64,000 bases of DNA from Streptomyces alboniger (GTDB taxonomy: Bacteria; Actinomycetota; Actinomycetes; Streptomycetales; Streptomycetaceae), in NCBI RefSeq assembly GCF_008704395.1, contig NZ_CP023695.1, positions 3,782,001 to 3,846,000 of the forward strand. The letters are read 5' to 3'. Shown here one piece after another: positions 1 to 8,602 of the stretch. The position numbers were made by a program, and so were the translations under genes. Every line of letters starts with the position of its first letter. The stretch's first letter is position 1. The notes under the pieces were generated by a model. The model made no database searches and had not been told where the DNA came from. It saw only the letters and a program-made list of their open reading frames with translations.

Positions 1-1
1 G

Positions 2-3000
2 GCCGAGCGCGGCTCCCGCGTGCCCGCGATCACGTATCCCGAGCAGCTGCCGGTCAGCCAGAAGAAGGACGAGATCGCCGAGGCGATCCGCGACCACCAG
101 GTCGTGATCGTCGCGGGCGAGACCGGTTCGGGCAAGACCACGCAGATCCCCAAGATCTGCCTGGAGCTGGGCCGGGGCGTGCGCGGCATGATCGGCCATA
201 CGCAGCCGCGCCGCATCGCGGCCCGTACGGTCGCCGAGCGCGTGGCCGAGGAGATGGACACGCCGCTGGGCGAGGCCGTCGGCTGGAAGGTCCGCTTCAC
301 CGACCAGGTGAACCCGGACGGGACGTTCATCAAGCTGATGACGGACGGCATCCTGCTGGCCGAGATCCAGACCGACCGCGAGCTGCGCGCGTACGACACG
401 ATCATCATCGACGAGGCCCACGAGCGCTCGCTCAACATCGACTTCCTGCTGGGCTACCTCGCCCAGCTGCTGCCGAAGCGCCCCGACCTCAAGGTCGTCA
501 TCACCTCGGCGACCATCGACCCCGAGCGTTTCTCCCGGCACTTCGGGGACGCCCCGATCGTGGAGGTCAGCGGGCGGACGTATCCGGTGGAGGTGCGCTA
601 CCGGCCCCTCCTCGAAGAGGACTCGGACGACTCCGACCGGGACCAGATCACCGCGATCACGGACGCCGTCGAGGAGCTCCAGGCCGAGGGCAAGGGCGAC
701 ATCCTCGTCTTCCTCTCCGGAGAGCGCGAGATCCGCGACACGGCGGACGCGCTGAACAAGAAGAACTACAAGTTCACGGAAGTCCTCCCGCTCTACGCCC
801 GGCTCTCGCACGCCGAGCAGCACCGCGTCTTCCAGCAGCACACGGGCAGACGGATCGTCCTCGCGACGAACGTCGCCGAGACCTCCCTGACCGTCCCGGG
901 CATCAAGTACGTGATCGACCCGGGCACGGCCCGCATCTCCCGCTACAGCCACCGTACGAAGGTGCAGCGCCTGCCCATCGAGGCGATCAGCCAGGCCAGC
1001 GCCAACCAGCGCAAGGGCCGCTGCGGCCGTACGTCGGACGGCATCTGCATCCGGCTGTACAGCGAGGACGACTTCCTCTCCCGCCCGGAGTTCACGGACG
1101 CGGAGATCCTGCGGACGAACCTCGCCTCCGTCATCCTCCAGATGACCGCGGCCGGCCTCGGCGACATCGAGAAGTTCCCCTTCATCGACCCGCCGGACCA
1201 CCGCAACATCCGCGACGGCGTGCAGCTCCTCCAGGAGCTGGGCGCGCTGGACCCCACCCAGAAGGACCCGAAGAAGCGGCTCACCCAGCAGGGCCGCAAG
1301 CTCGCCCAGCTGCCGGTGGACCCGCGTCTTGCCCGCATGGTCCTGGAGGCCGACAGGAACGGCTGCGTGCGCGAGGTCATGGTGATCGCGGCGGCGCTCT
1401 CCATCCAGGACCCGCGCGAGCGCCCTGCGGAGAAGCAGGCGCAGGCCGACCAGCAGCACGCCCGCTTCAAGGACGAGACGAGCGACTTCCTCGCGTACCT
1501 GAACCTGTGGCGGTACGTCCGTGAGCAGCAGAAGGAGCGCGGCTCGTCGTCCTTCCGCCGCATGTGCAAGGCGGAGTACCTGAACTTCCTGCGCATCCGT
1601 GAGTGGCAGGACATCTATACGCAGCTGCGTACGGTCGCCAAGCAGCTGGGCATCCACCTGAACGAGGACGACGCGCCGGACGACCGCGTCCACATCTCCC
1701 TCCTGTCCGGTCTCCTCTCCCACATCGGGATGAAGGACGTGAAGGAGTCCAAGGAGAGCAAGGAGAAGGACCCCAAGCAGCGCGGTGGCGGGCGGGGCGA
1801 GTACATCGGCGCCCGTAACGCCAAGTTCGCGGTCTTCCCCGGCTCGGCGCTCTTCAAGAAGCCGCCGCGCTTCATCATGTCGGCCGAGCTGGTGGAGACC
1901 TCGCGCCTGTGGGCCCGCGTCAACGCGCGGATCGAGCCCGAGTGGGTCGAGCCGCTGGCCGAGCACCTCCTGAAGCGCACGTACAGCGAGCCGCACTGGG
2001 AGAAGGACCAGGCGGCGGTGATGGCGATAGAGAAGGTCACGCTGTACGGCGTCCCGATCGTCACCGACCGCAAGGTGAACTACGGCCGCATCGACCCCGA
2101 GGTCTCCCGCGACCTGTTCATCCGCAACGCGCTCGTCGAGGGCGACTGGCGCACGCACCACAAGTTCTTCGCCGCCAACCGCAAGCTGCTCACCGAGGTC
2201 GAGGAGCTGGAGCACCGGGCCCGGCGCCGCGACATCCTCGTCGACGACGAGACGCTCTTCGACTTCTACGACCAGCGGGTGCCCGCCGATGTCGTCTCGG
2301 GGGCGCACTTCGACTCCTGGTGGAAGAAGAAGCAGCGGGAAGAGCCCGAACTGCTCGACTTCGAGCGGTCGATGCTGATCAACGAGAAGGCGGGTGACGT
2401 CTCCAAGGACGACTACCCCGACTCGTGGCGTCAGGGGCCGCTCAAGTTCAAGGTGACGTACCAGTTCGAGCCCGGCGCGGACGCGGACGGCGTCACGGTC
2501 CACATCCCGCTCCAGGTGCTGAACCAGGTCACGGACGAGGGCTTCGACTGGCAGATCCCGGGCCTGCGCGAGGAGGTGGTCATCGAGCTGATCCGCTCCC
2601 TGCCGAAGCCGATCCGGCGCAACTACGTCCCCGCGCCGAACTTCGCGAAGGCGTTCCTGGAGCGGGCGGTTCCCCTCCAGGAGCCGCTGCACGTCACGCT
2701 GGCGCGCGAACTCCAGCGGATGGTCAGCGTGCCGGTCGCGCCCGACGACTTCGATCTGACGCGCGTACCCGACCACTTGAAGATCACGTTCCGGATCACC
2801 GACGAGCGGCGCAGGAAGCTCGCCGAGGACAAGGACCTCGAAGCGCTCAAGCTGCGGCTGAAGCCGAAGGCCCGCAAGGCGCTCTCGCAGGCCGCCGCCG
2901 CGACCGCCGAGCGGACGGGCGGCTCGGCCGTGGAGCGCACGGGGCTGACGGACTGGAGCATCGGCACGCTCAGCCACGTGTTCGAGACGCGCCGCGCGGG

Positions 3001-3802
3001 GCAGCCCGTGAAGGCGTACCCGGCCCTCGTGGACGACGGCGACACCGTCTCCGTGCGCCTCTTCGACACCGAGGCGGAACAGCGGCAGGCGATGTGGCGC
3101 GGCACGCGCAGGCTCGTCCTGCGCAACATCCCGGTCAACCCCGGCAAGTTCGCCTCGGACAAGCTGACGAACCAGCAGAAGCTCGCCCTGTCCGCGAATC
3201 CGCACGGCTCCATACAGGCGCTGTTCGACGACTGCGCGATGGCGGCGGCGGACAAGCTGATCGCGGACTTCGGCGGGCCCGCCTGGGACGAGGAGTCGTA
3301 CCGCAAGCTCTTCGACAAGGTGCGGGCGGAGATCGTCGACACGACCGTGCGGGCCGTCGGCCAGGTCCAGCAGGTCCTCGCCGCCTGGCAGGCCTGCGAG
3401 CGGCGCCTGAAGTCCGCGAAGAGCCCGGCGCTGCTCGCCAACCTCTCGGACGTACGGGAGCAGCTGAACGCCCTCATCAAGCCGGGCTTCGTGACGGAGA
3501 CGGGCCTGCGCCGCCTTCCCGACCTCATGCGGTACATGGTGGCGGCGGACCGGCGGCTCCAGCAGATGCCTACGAACGTGCAGCGGGACACCGCGCGCAT
3601 GGAGAAGGTCCGCGAGATGCGGGACGAGTACCTGTGGCTCCTGGAGCAGCTGCCGCGGGGCCGGCCCGTCCCCCAGGAGGTCCTGGACATCCGCTGGATG
3701 ATCGAGGAACTCCGCGTCAGCTATTTCGCGCACGCGCTGGGCACGGCGTATCCCGTCTCGGACAAGCGGATCGTGAAGGCGATCGACGCGGCGGCGCCGT
3801 GA
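2..3802 (+). CDS. hrpA: ATP-dependent RNA helicase HrpA, 5' end cut by window
   Basis: DEAH-box RNA helicase of the HrpA family. The Walker A motif GETGSGKT lies near nt 116-139, DEAH near 409-420, a SAT motif near 505-513, and the motif VI sequence QRKGRCGR near 1009-1032. The long C-terminal part (HA2, OB-fold and DUF3418-type region) is present, so the protein is full length at that end. The frame stays open leftward from the first GTG at nt 20 to the window edge, reading AERGSR before it. Full-length actinobacterial HrpA has roughly 1,300 residues with an extra N-terminal stretch, so the true start probably lies outside the window. It acts on structured RNA in the cytoplasm; its in vivo substrate in Streptomyces is not evident here. 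Confidence 0.95.
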   Translation, partial: AERGSRVPAITYPEQLPVSQKKDEIAEAIRDHQVVIVAGETGSGKTTQIPKICLELGRGVRGMIGHTQPRRIAARTVAERVAEEMDTPLGEAVGWKVRFTDQVNPDGTFIKLMTDGILLAEIQTDRELRAYDTIIIDEAHERSLNIDFLLGYLAQLLPKRPDLKVVITSATIDPERFSRHFGDAPIVEVSGRTYPVEVRYRPLLEEDSDDSDRDQITAITDAVEELQAEGKGDILVFLSGEREIRDTADALNKKNYKFTEVLPLYARLSHAEQHRVFQQHTGRRIVLATNVAETSLTVPGIKYVIDPGTARISRYSHRTKVQRLPIEAISQASANQRKGRCGRTSDGICIRLYSEDDFLSRPEFTDAEILRTNLASVILQMTAAGLGDIEKFPFIDPPDHRNIRDGVQLLQELGALDPTQKDPKKRLTQQGRKLAQLPVDPRLARMVLEADRNGCVREVMVIAAALSIQDPRERPAEKQAQADQQHARFKDETSDFLAYLNLWRYVREQQKERGSSSFRRMCKAEYLNFLRIREWQDIYTQLRTVAKQLGIHLNEDDAPDDRVHISLLSGLLSHIGMKDVKESKESKEKDPKQRGGGRGEYIGARNAKFAVFPGSALFKKPPRFIMSAELVETSRLWARVNARIEPEWVEPLAEHLLKRTYSEPHWEKDQAAVMAIEKVTLYGVPIVTDRKVNYGRIDPEVSRDLFIRNALVEGDWRTHHKFFAANRKLLTEVEELEHRARRRDILVDDETLFDFYDQRVPADVVSGAHFDSWWKKKQREEPELLDFERSMLINEKAGDVSKDDYPDSWRQGPLKFKVTYQFEPGADADGVTVHIPLQVLNQVTDEGFDWQIPGLREEVVIELIRSLPKPIRRNYVPAPNFAKAFLERAVPLQEPLHVTLARELQRMVSVPVAPDDFDLTRVPDHLKITFRITDERRRKLAEDKDLEALKLRLKPKARKALSQAAAATAERTGGSAVERTGLTDWSIGTLSHVFETRRAGQPVKAYPALVDDGDTVSVRLFDTEAEQRQAMWRGTRRLVLRNIPVNPGKFASDKLTNQQKLALSANPHGSIQALFDDCAMAAADKLIADFGGPAWDEESYRKLFDKVRAEIVDTTVRAVGQVQQVLAAWQACERRLKSAKSPALLANLSDVREQLNALIKPGFVTETGLRRLPDLMRYMVAADRRLQQMPTNVQRDTARMEKVREMRDEYLWLLEQLPRGRPVPQEVLDIRWMIEELRVSYFAHALGTAYPVSDKRIVKAIDAAAP

Positions 3803-3897
3803 GCGCCCGCGCACGCAGGGTGAGTTCGACCGCCGGGCCTGCGCTGCTGTAGAGTCCTGTCTCGCAGCACAACGCGCAAGCAAGTGCCGCGAAGCAA

Positions 3898-3972
3898 GGT
3901 CCTGTGGAGCAGTTTGGAGTGCTCGCCACCCTGTCAAGGTGGAGGCCGCGGGTTCAAATCCCGTCAGGACCG
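3898..3972 (+). tRNA. tRNA-Asp(GTC)
   Basis: Cloverleaf folds by eye. The 7-bp acceptor GGTCCTG/CAGGACC closes it, the anticodon stem CCACC/GGTGG carries loop CTGTCAA with anticodon GTC, and the T-arm is GCGGG-TTCAAAT-CCCGT. The discriminator is G and CCA is not encoded. It lies 95 nt after hrpA and is followed by two terminator hairpins. Confidence 0.95.
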
Positions 3973-3980
3973 CAGTAAAG

Positions 3981-4014
3981 AAAGGCCCGCAGCCAGTTCT
4001 GGCCGCGGGCCTTT
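3981..4014 (+). terminator. Hairpin terminator after tRNA-Asp (copy 1)
   Basis: Arms aaaggcccgc and gcgggccttt pair perfectly, with an inner GCC/GGC extension. It starts 8 nt after the tRNA, as expected for a tRNA terminator. Confidence 0.8.
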
Positions 4015-4038
4015 CGCATGCCCCCCCCGCCGCACCAC

Positions 4039-4072
4039 AAAGGCCCGCAGCCAACTCCGGCCGCGGGCCTTT
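4039..4072 (+). terminator. Near-identical second terminator hairpin (copy 2)
   Basis: Same 10-nt arms as the hairpin at 3981-4014, and only three differences in the loop side (ccagttctgg becomes ccaactccgg). The period is 58 bp. The doublet looks like a duplication of the tRNA-Asp tail. Confidence 0.7.
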
Positions 4073-4143
4073 CCCGTACCTCCCGTCGGCCACCCCGCCC
4101 AAGCCGGAAGCCGCGCCGCGCGCCGCGCCGCGATCCGGCACAG

Positions 4144-4162
4144 CAAATCCCGTCAGGGCCGC
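4144..4162 (+). repeat. Remnant copy of the tRNA-Asp 3' end
   Basis: Nineteen bases match tRNA-Asp positions 3955-3973 (T-loop through the discriminator) with one mismatch. Copies of tRNA 3' ends are typical of attachment sites or of decayed tandem duplications. No integrase gene is visible nearby. Confidence 0.5.
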
Positions 4163-4409
4163 CGCCAGACGCCCCCGCAGCACTCCCAGCGGACGCCAGG
4201 CCCCTCCACGCGCCCTCACCCTTCCCCCGGAGCAGGCCAACACCCCCGCCGGCCCCCGGTGGCGTCAAGACCGCCTCCCGAGGGGGTGACCCCCCGGCCC
4301 CACCGGATCCAGCCCGTTCTCGCGTTCGCGTCTTGACTGCGTCACATTCCGCCGGTACCCCAGACAACAGGAGAGGGAGTCGGCGGCAGGCTCCCCCGGG
4401 AGGTGACGC

Positions 4410-4673
4410 ATGTCTGCTTCTTCCGCGTCCGCGCGGCACGAGACGCGTGCCCTGTTGCGCGCGCACCTCGCGGCGGCCACCAGCTATCGGCATCTGACAC
4501 GGCACTGCCCCATCTGTCACCGGCTGCTGAGGCTCGCCCTGGAGCCCTCTCCGCACCGTCCGGGCGAGTGCGAGGCGATTGAGGCCGGCTTCGTCCAGGA
4601 GAGCGCCGTACGGGACGAACCCGACGGCGAGCAGGGCGAGCGGGGCGAGGACGAAAGTCCCGCCAACGCATGA
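4410..4673 (+). CDS. DUF6274 family small protein
   Basis: Conserved actinomycete protein of 87 residues, unknown function. Residues about 30-38 contain HCPICH, a CxxC-type pair flanked by histidines that could bind zinc or be redox active (inference). The C-terminus is acidic and low in complexity. The ATG is preceded by gggaggtgac, a good ribosome binding site. It converges on bldC, a neighbour arrangement I recall from other streptomycetes. No membrane segment or signal peptide is seen. Confidence 0.8.
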   Translation: MSASSASARHETRALLRAHLAAATSYRHLTRHCPICHRLLRLALEPSPHRPGECEAIEAGFVQESAVRDEPDGEQGERGEDESPANA

Positions 4674-4994
4674 CCAAAGCCGCCGCACGGCCCGCCCCCT
4701 CGGTGGGAGGCTGGGACCGGCGGGCCCAACACCCCTCTAGCGCAGGGGTATCGCACACAACAAGCCGCACGGCATGTGACGGGTGTCACCGAACAAGTTT
4801 TAGGAACACCCGAACTTACACCTCCCCTACATGGGGTCAATTTAATATGTGCAATTGCACCGCCACTGGGGCACACCCCGCGACACACGGCTCGGACCCC
4901 TCCGAGAGCCCCTCAGGGCTCCCCGGGGTGCGACAGGGGGCAACAGGGCCGCTCACGACCCTGCCCGCCCCCACACCCCCGGCGCACAAAAAAA
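4674..4994. other. Gene-free convergent spacer with palindromes and a possible leftward promoter
   Basis: Unusually A+T-rich for this genome. It holds an inverted repeat gtgac-gggt-gtcac (4776-4789) and a perfect 12-bp palindrome gtgcaattgcac (4849-4860). On the minus strand TTGACC (4835-4840) and TAAGTT (4813-4818) are 16 bp apart and resemble a vegetative promoter that would transcribe leftward, antisense to the end of the DUF6274 gene. No convincing ORF is seen. Confidence 0.4.
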
Positions 4995-5028
4995 GATCGC
5001 GCTGGACCCGGCGGAGTCCAGCGCGATC
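4995..5028 (-). terminator. Intrinsic terminator of bldC
   Basis: On the minus strand a perfect 13-bp stem (gatcgcgctggac and its complement) with an 8-nt loop is followed directly by seven T residues. This is a textbook Rho-independent terminator, and the long U-tract is uncommon for Streptomyces. It lies about 155 nt beyond the bldC stop, implying a 3' UTR of that length. Confidence 0.9.
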
Positions 5029-5183
5029 GAACGACTCACCCATGCGGCTCAGGCGTGGATCCCGTTGGGGCGGGAACCGCGTCGTGTGTAGCTATATGTC
5101 GGACGTACGGCCAGGTTGGGGGACCCGGCAGCAGTGGTGCTCTTCGCCCGAGTTGTGCGGGTTACTGCTGGTTAAGCGGTAGT

Positions 5184-5390
5184 TCAGGCCTCGCTGCGCT
5201 GCTGCGGGATACCCGCGAGCAGTGCGCGGACCTCAGCCTCGCGGTACCGGCGGTGTCCGCCGAGCGTGCGAATCGACGTGAGCTTGCCAGCCTTGGCCCA
5301 GCGCGTCACCGTCTTCGGGTCGACGCGGAACATCGTGGCGACCTCAGCCGGGGTCAGCAGCGGCTCGGCATCAGGGGTGCGAGCGGTCAT
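5184..5390 (-). CDS. bldC: Developmental regulator BldC (MerR-type winged helix)
   Basis: Small DNA-binding regulator of 68 residues that controls the timing of Streptomyces development. It is one MerR-like wHTH domain without an effector domain: LLTPAEVATMFRVDPKTVTR (about residues 11-30) followed by the wing GGHRRYREAEVRALL. The ATG at 5390 follows gaggagg at good spacing, so the 13-codon upstream extension of the frame is not expected to be used. The family binds direct repeats cooperatively (known from BldC studies). It is monocistronic, ending in its own strong terminator, and its leader carries an inverted repeat at 5413-5427. Confidence 0.95.
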   Translation of the reverse strand: MTARTPDAEPLLTPAEVATMFRVDPKTVTRWAKAGKLTSIRTLGGHRRYREAEVRALLAGIPQQRSEA

Positions 5391-5407
5391 GAGCGGCCTC
5401 CTCGGGA

Positions 5408-5427
5408 GAACCGAACCTTCTCGGTTC
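5408..5427 (-). promoter_or_regulatory. Inverted repeat in the bldC leader
   Basis: gaacc-ttctc-ggttc (5413-5427) and the overlapping alternative aaccga-accttc-tcggtt (5409-5426) lie just upstream of the bldC Shine-Dalgarno. They could be an operator or an RNA hairpin near the start; no factor can be assigned. Confidence 0.4.
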
Positions 5428-5467
5428 ATTCCTCTAAATTCTGCACCTTGACCCGCGTTGCCCGAAA

Positions 5468-5538
5468 TGGCGGACGCGAGTCGAGTCGGTTATAGGACGA
5501 ACGGCTTGTCCTCGGCACTACAACTACACCATCCGTCC
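5468..5538 (-). other. tRNA-like sequence ending in CCA, upstream of bldC
   Basis: On the minus strand the sequence has a 5-bp terminal stem GGACG/CGTCC, a G and then CCA at its 3' end. It also has a D-arm-like segment (ggtg tagttgtag tgcc) and an anticodon-arm-like 5-bp stem AGGAC/GTCCT. The would-be anticodon loop has 9 nt and the T-arm lacks TTC, so it is not a normal tRNA. It could be a tRNA pseudogene, a tRNA mimic in the bldC 5' region, or chance. Confidence 0.35.
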
Positions 5539-5853
5539 AGCCACGTCGGCCAAACCGATGGAATTGCCCTCCCAGGTGTTCATCACCGACGGAAGCCGAT
5601 GGACCATGCCATAGCGGACAGTCACGCCACCGTGACGATCAGTCACAGAGCGATCAGGAGTCAACAGACCCCCCATAGAGTGCAATGCTGAGCATTCCGC
5701 CCGTACATGGGCGGAAGGAGCCCTCCCCGGGCTCCTTGTCCTATTTTGGCACGAGGGGGGGCGATGGGCGCAAGGGCGCAGTAAAGTGCGGTCCGTCACG
5801 CTTGAGACAAAGGCCCGGATCGGGACCTACGTCCCGTCACCGGATGACCGCCG

Positions 5854-5877
5854 ACCTTCAGTTCGCGAACTGAAGGT
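5854..5877. terminator. Perfect 24-bp palindrome over a stop codon
   Basis: accttcagttcg followed by its exact reverse complement spans the stop codon of the leftward gene ending at 5858. The loop-less geometry makes it either a hairpin closing on the stop codon or a protein site. There is no U-tract. Confidence 0.5.
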
Positions 5878-6718
5878 GCCGGACCGCCCGCCATCGCTCC
5901 ACGAGCCTCGCATACGCCTCGCCGGCCCCCTCGCCGTCGCCCGCGCGCAGCGCCTCGATCCCCTCGGCGACATCCGCCGCCGAGTGGTCCTCGTCCAGCT
6001 CGTCGGCGGAGACGGCGTGCACGAGACCGCCGTAGTCCAGTTCGACCAGGGAACGCGGATGGAACTCCTCCAGCCACCGGCCGACGTCCACGAGCCCCTC
6101 GATGAGCGGCGCCTCGTCCAGCGCGTCCCGCAGCGTCTTGAGGCCGCGCGCGACCCGGCGCCGCGCCTCGACCATCGGAGTGCGGTAGCGAAGGACCGGC
6201 GGGGCGCCCGGCGCTGCCCTGTCACCCCTGTCACCCCTGTCGTAACTGCGCTCCTCGTCCGAGACGAGGACGAACCAGTGCAGCGGCACCTGCCACGTCG
6301 ACGTACGGATCCAGGGGCGCGCGTCGGGGTTGCGGGCCAGCCACTGCTCGTAGTCCGCGGTCGTCTGGCGGCGCAGCACCGGGGGGAGCACCGCGTCGAG
6401 GACGGGCGCGGGCAGCTGCCCGCTCAGCTCGCCCATGGCCTGCCAGCCGCGCAGCCGGGTCCGCCACGGGCAGACGCACAGCACGCCGTCGGTCTCCAGG
6501 ACGAAGGCGTCGCTGCTCTCGTGCACCGGCACCGGCACCGGCGGCGTGGGCACCAAGTCCGCCAGCGAGCGACGCAGTTCGTCCTGGTACGAGGGGCGCT
6601 CCGGGCGGCGGGCGTAGCGCGCCCAGTGGTCGCGTTCCGGCTCGGGGAAGGCGGCCAGCGGCTCATAGACGCGCAAGTACGACGCGTACGGGACCGTCAC
6701 CGATGACACCTTGGGCAC
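5858..6718 (-). CDS. Hypothetical protein, divergent from vdh
   Basis: About 286 residues from GTG at 6718, or 283 from GTG at 6709. The first has the better spaced purine stretch (gggggagagag) upstream. The region before this in the same frame is low-quality and overlaps the divergent promoter region, so longer versions are unlikely. The protein is soluble-looking, rich in W, R and E, with no signal peptide or membrane segment, for example [15 protein letters not shown] near the middle. I do not recognise a domain. It shares its promoter region with vdh, which may mean co-regulation but says nothing certain about function. Confidence 0.75.
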   Translation of the reverse strand: MPKVSSVTVPYASYLRVYEPLAAFPEPERDHWARYARRPERPSYQDELRRSLADLVPTPPVPVPVHESSDAFVLETDGVLCVCPWRTRLRGWQAMGELSGQLPAPVLDAVLPPVLRRQTTADYEQWLARNPDARPWIRTSTWQVPLHWFVLVSDEERSYDRGDRGDRAAPGAPPVLRYRTPMVEARRRVARGLKTLRDALDEAPLIEGLVDVGRWLEEFHPRSLVELDYGGLVHAVSADELDEDHSAADVAEGIEALRAGDGEGAGEAYARLVERWRAVRHLQFAN

Positions 6719-6872
6719 GGCTGCTCTCTCCCCCGCGGACGGTCCGGAAAACACTGCTGATCGTGCCATGGCCGAACCGCACGGTGGACAGGCTCTAGTG
6801 TCATGCCCCACGGGCCCCGCCACCCGTACGGAAAGCCCGTCCACCGCCGCTACTCGACCGGGAGTCACCACA

Positions 6873-7949
6873 GTGACCGAAGCAGACAACGGCGTCCTGC
6901 GCACCCTGTTCCACTCGGACCAGGGCGGCCATGAGCAAGTAGTGCTCTGCCAGGACCGCGCCAGTGGCCTCAAGGCCGTCATCGCCCTCCACTCCACCGC
7001 CCTGGGCCCGGCCCTCGGCGGCACCCGCTTCTATCCGTACGCGAGCGAGGAGGAGGCCGTCGCCGACGCGCTGAACCTCGCGCGCGGGATGTCGTACAAG
7101 AACGCCATGGCCGGCCTGGAGCACGGCGGCGGCAAAGCGGTGATCATCGGCGACCCCGACCGGATCAAGAGCGAGGCCCTGCTCCTCGCCTACGGCCGCT
7201 TCGTCGCCTCGCTCGGCGGCCGGTACGTGACGGCGTGCGACGTCGGTACGTATGTGGCGGACATGGACGTCGTCGCGCGCGAGTGCCGCTGGACCACCGG
7301 GCGCTCCCCCGAGAACGGCGGCGCGGGCGACTCGTCCGTGCTCACCGCCTTCGGTGTCTTCCAGGGCATGCGCGCCTCGGCCCAGCACCTGTGGGGCGAC
7401 CCGACGCTGCGCGGCCGCAAGGTCGGCGTCGCGGGCGTCGGCAAGGTCGGGCACCACCTGGTCGAGCACCTCCTGGCGGACGGTGCCGAGGTCGTGGTCA
7501 CCGACGTACGCGAGGCGTCCGTGAACCGGATCGTCCACAAGCACCCGTCGGTGACGGCGGTGGCGGACACCGACGCGCTGATCCGCTCCGAGGGGCTCGA
7601 CATCTACGCCCCCTGCGCGCTGGGCGGCGCCCTGAACGACGACTCCGTCCGGGTGCTGACCGCGAAGGTGGTGTGCGGGGCCGCCAACAACCAGCTCGCG
7701 CACCCGGGCGTGGAGAAGGACCTGGCCGACCGGTCGATCCTCTACGCGCCGGACTACGTGGTGAACGCGGGCGGTGTCATCCAGGTCGCCGACGAGCTGC
7801 ACGGCTTCGACTTCGACCGGTGCAAGGCGAAGGCCACGAAGATCTTCGACACCACGCTCGCCATATTCGCTCGCGCAAAGAAGGACGGCATTCCGCCGGC
7901 CGCCGCGGCCGACAGGATCGCCGAGCAGCGGATGGCCGACGCGCGCTGA
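6873..7949 (+). CDS. vdh: Valine (branched-chain amino acid) dehydrogenase
   Basis: NAD-dependent oxidative deamination of valine, leucine and isoleucine to 2-oxo acids, which feed branched fatty acid starters and polyketide precursors in streptomycetes. It has 358 residues in Glu/Leu/Phe/Val dehydrogenase architecture. The substrate part contains [12 protein letters not shown] and the catalytic-lysine region [17 protein letters not shown]; the Rossmann fold has [13 protein letters not shown]. The GTG at 6873 follows cgggagtc; 54 in-frame codons upstream do not match the family and cover the promoter. It is divergent from the hypothetical gene ending at 5858. Confidence 0.95.
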   Translation: MTEADNGVLRTLFHSDQGGHEQVVLCQDRASGLKAVIALHSTALGPALGGTRFYPYASEEEAVADALNLARGMSYKNAMAGLEHGGGKAVIIGDPDRIKSEALLLAYGRFVASLGGRYVTACDVGTYVADMDVVARECRWTTGRSPENGGAGDSSVLTAFGVFQGMRASAQHLWGDPTLRGRKVGVAGVGKVGHHLVEHLLADGAEVVVTDVREASVNRIVHKHPSVTAVADTDALIRSEGLDIYAPCALGGALNDDSVRVLTAKVVCGAANNQLAHPGVEKDLADRSILYAPDYVVNAGGVIQVADELHGFDFDRCKAKATKIFDTTLAIFARAKKDGIPPAAAADRIAEQRMADAR

Positions 7950-8233
7950 CCGCACGCTCGCGGGGGCCCGCCGGCGTATTCGGGAGACAAGACTCACCCC
8001 CGTCGGCGGGTCGCCCGGCAAGAAGAGGTTAAAATCGCAGTTGACCAGCGAGGACGGGGCTCCTCGCGGGTTCTGCGCCGAGGCGCGTCCTGCGGGCGAC
8101 GTACCGTATGGCCGCAGGAACAGGTACCGTGGAAGCCCTACGGACCGGTCTCTCCGAGGAGAGTCCGTCCTAGATCATGAACGCGTGTCAAGACTCTGGG
8201 GCCGTCGAGCCCCGTATCCGAGGGGGTCGAGCC

Positions 8234-8488
8234 ATGGGGCGCGGCCGGGCAAAGGCCAAGCAGACGAAGGTCGCCCGCCAGCTGAAGTACAGCAGCGGCG
8301 GGACTGACCTGTCGCGTCTGGCCAATGAGCTGGGCGCTTCGACTTCGCAACAGCCGCCAAATGGCGAGCCGTTCGAGGACGACGACGAGGAAGACGACCC
8401 GTACGCCCAGTACGCGGATCTGTATAACGACGACGAGGACGACTCTTCCGAAGAGTCCGGTCCGTCGTCGCAGCGCCGCGGCGCTTGA
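8234..8488 (+). CDS. DUF3073 family protein
   Basis: Small actinobacterial protein of 84 residues. The basic N-terminus (MGRGRAKAKQTKVARQLKY) matches DUF3073 members. It is followed by a strongly acidic middle with runs of D and E (about residues 43-75), a charge split suggesting a nucleic-acid or protein binding adaptor (inference). The ATG follows agggggtcga. The 57-aa upstream extension of the frame is rejected because it precedes the ribosome binding site. Function unknown. A strong terminator follows, so it is probably monocistronic; 284 bp separate it from vdh. Confidence 0.85.
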   Translation: MGRGRAKAKQTKVARQLKYSSGGTDLSRLANELGASTSQQPPNGEPFEDDDEEDDPYAQYADLYNDDEDDSSEESGPSSQRRGA

Positions 8489-8511
8489 CCTCGTTGTAGC
8501 GACTGCACTTC

Positions 8512-8550
8512 ACCCGGTCCGGGGTGGTCACCACACCGGACCGGGTTTTG
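8512..8550 (+). terminator. Terminator after the DUF3073 gene
   Basis: Arms acccggtccgg and ccggaccgggt are followed by TTTTG. It separates this gene from the convergent purM. Confidence 0.85.
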
Positions 8551-8602
8551 TGCTGCCTCGGGGCTTTCGAGGGGCGCCCCCGGACCAGGAGCGCCCCCGG
8601 GA

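Noticed and set aside
3964..4336. Several overlapping frames after tRNA-Asp
   Set aside because: They read through the tRNA and terminators in both directions and consist of P/R/A-rich shadow sequence.
5524..5799. 91-codon leftward frame between bldC and the hypothetical gene
   Set aside because: No ribosome binding site, low-complexity and no similarity I recognise; overlaps the tRNA-like element.
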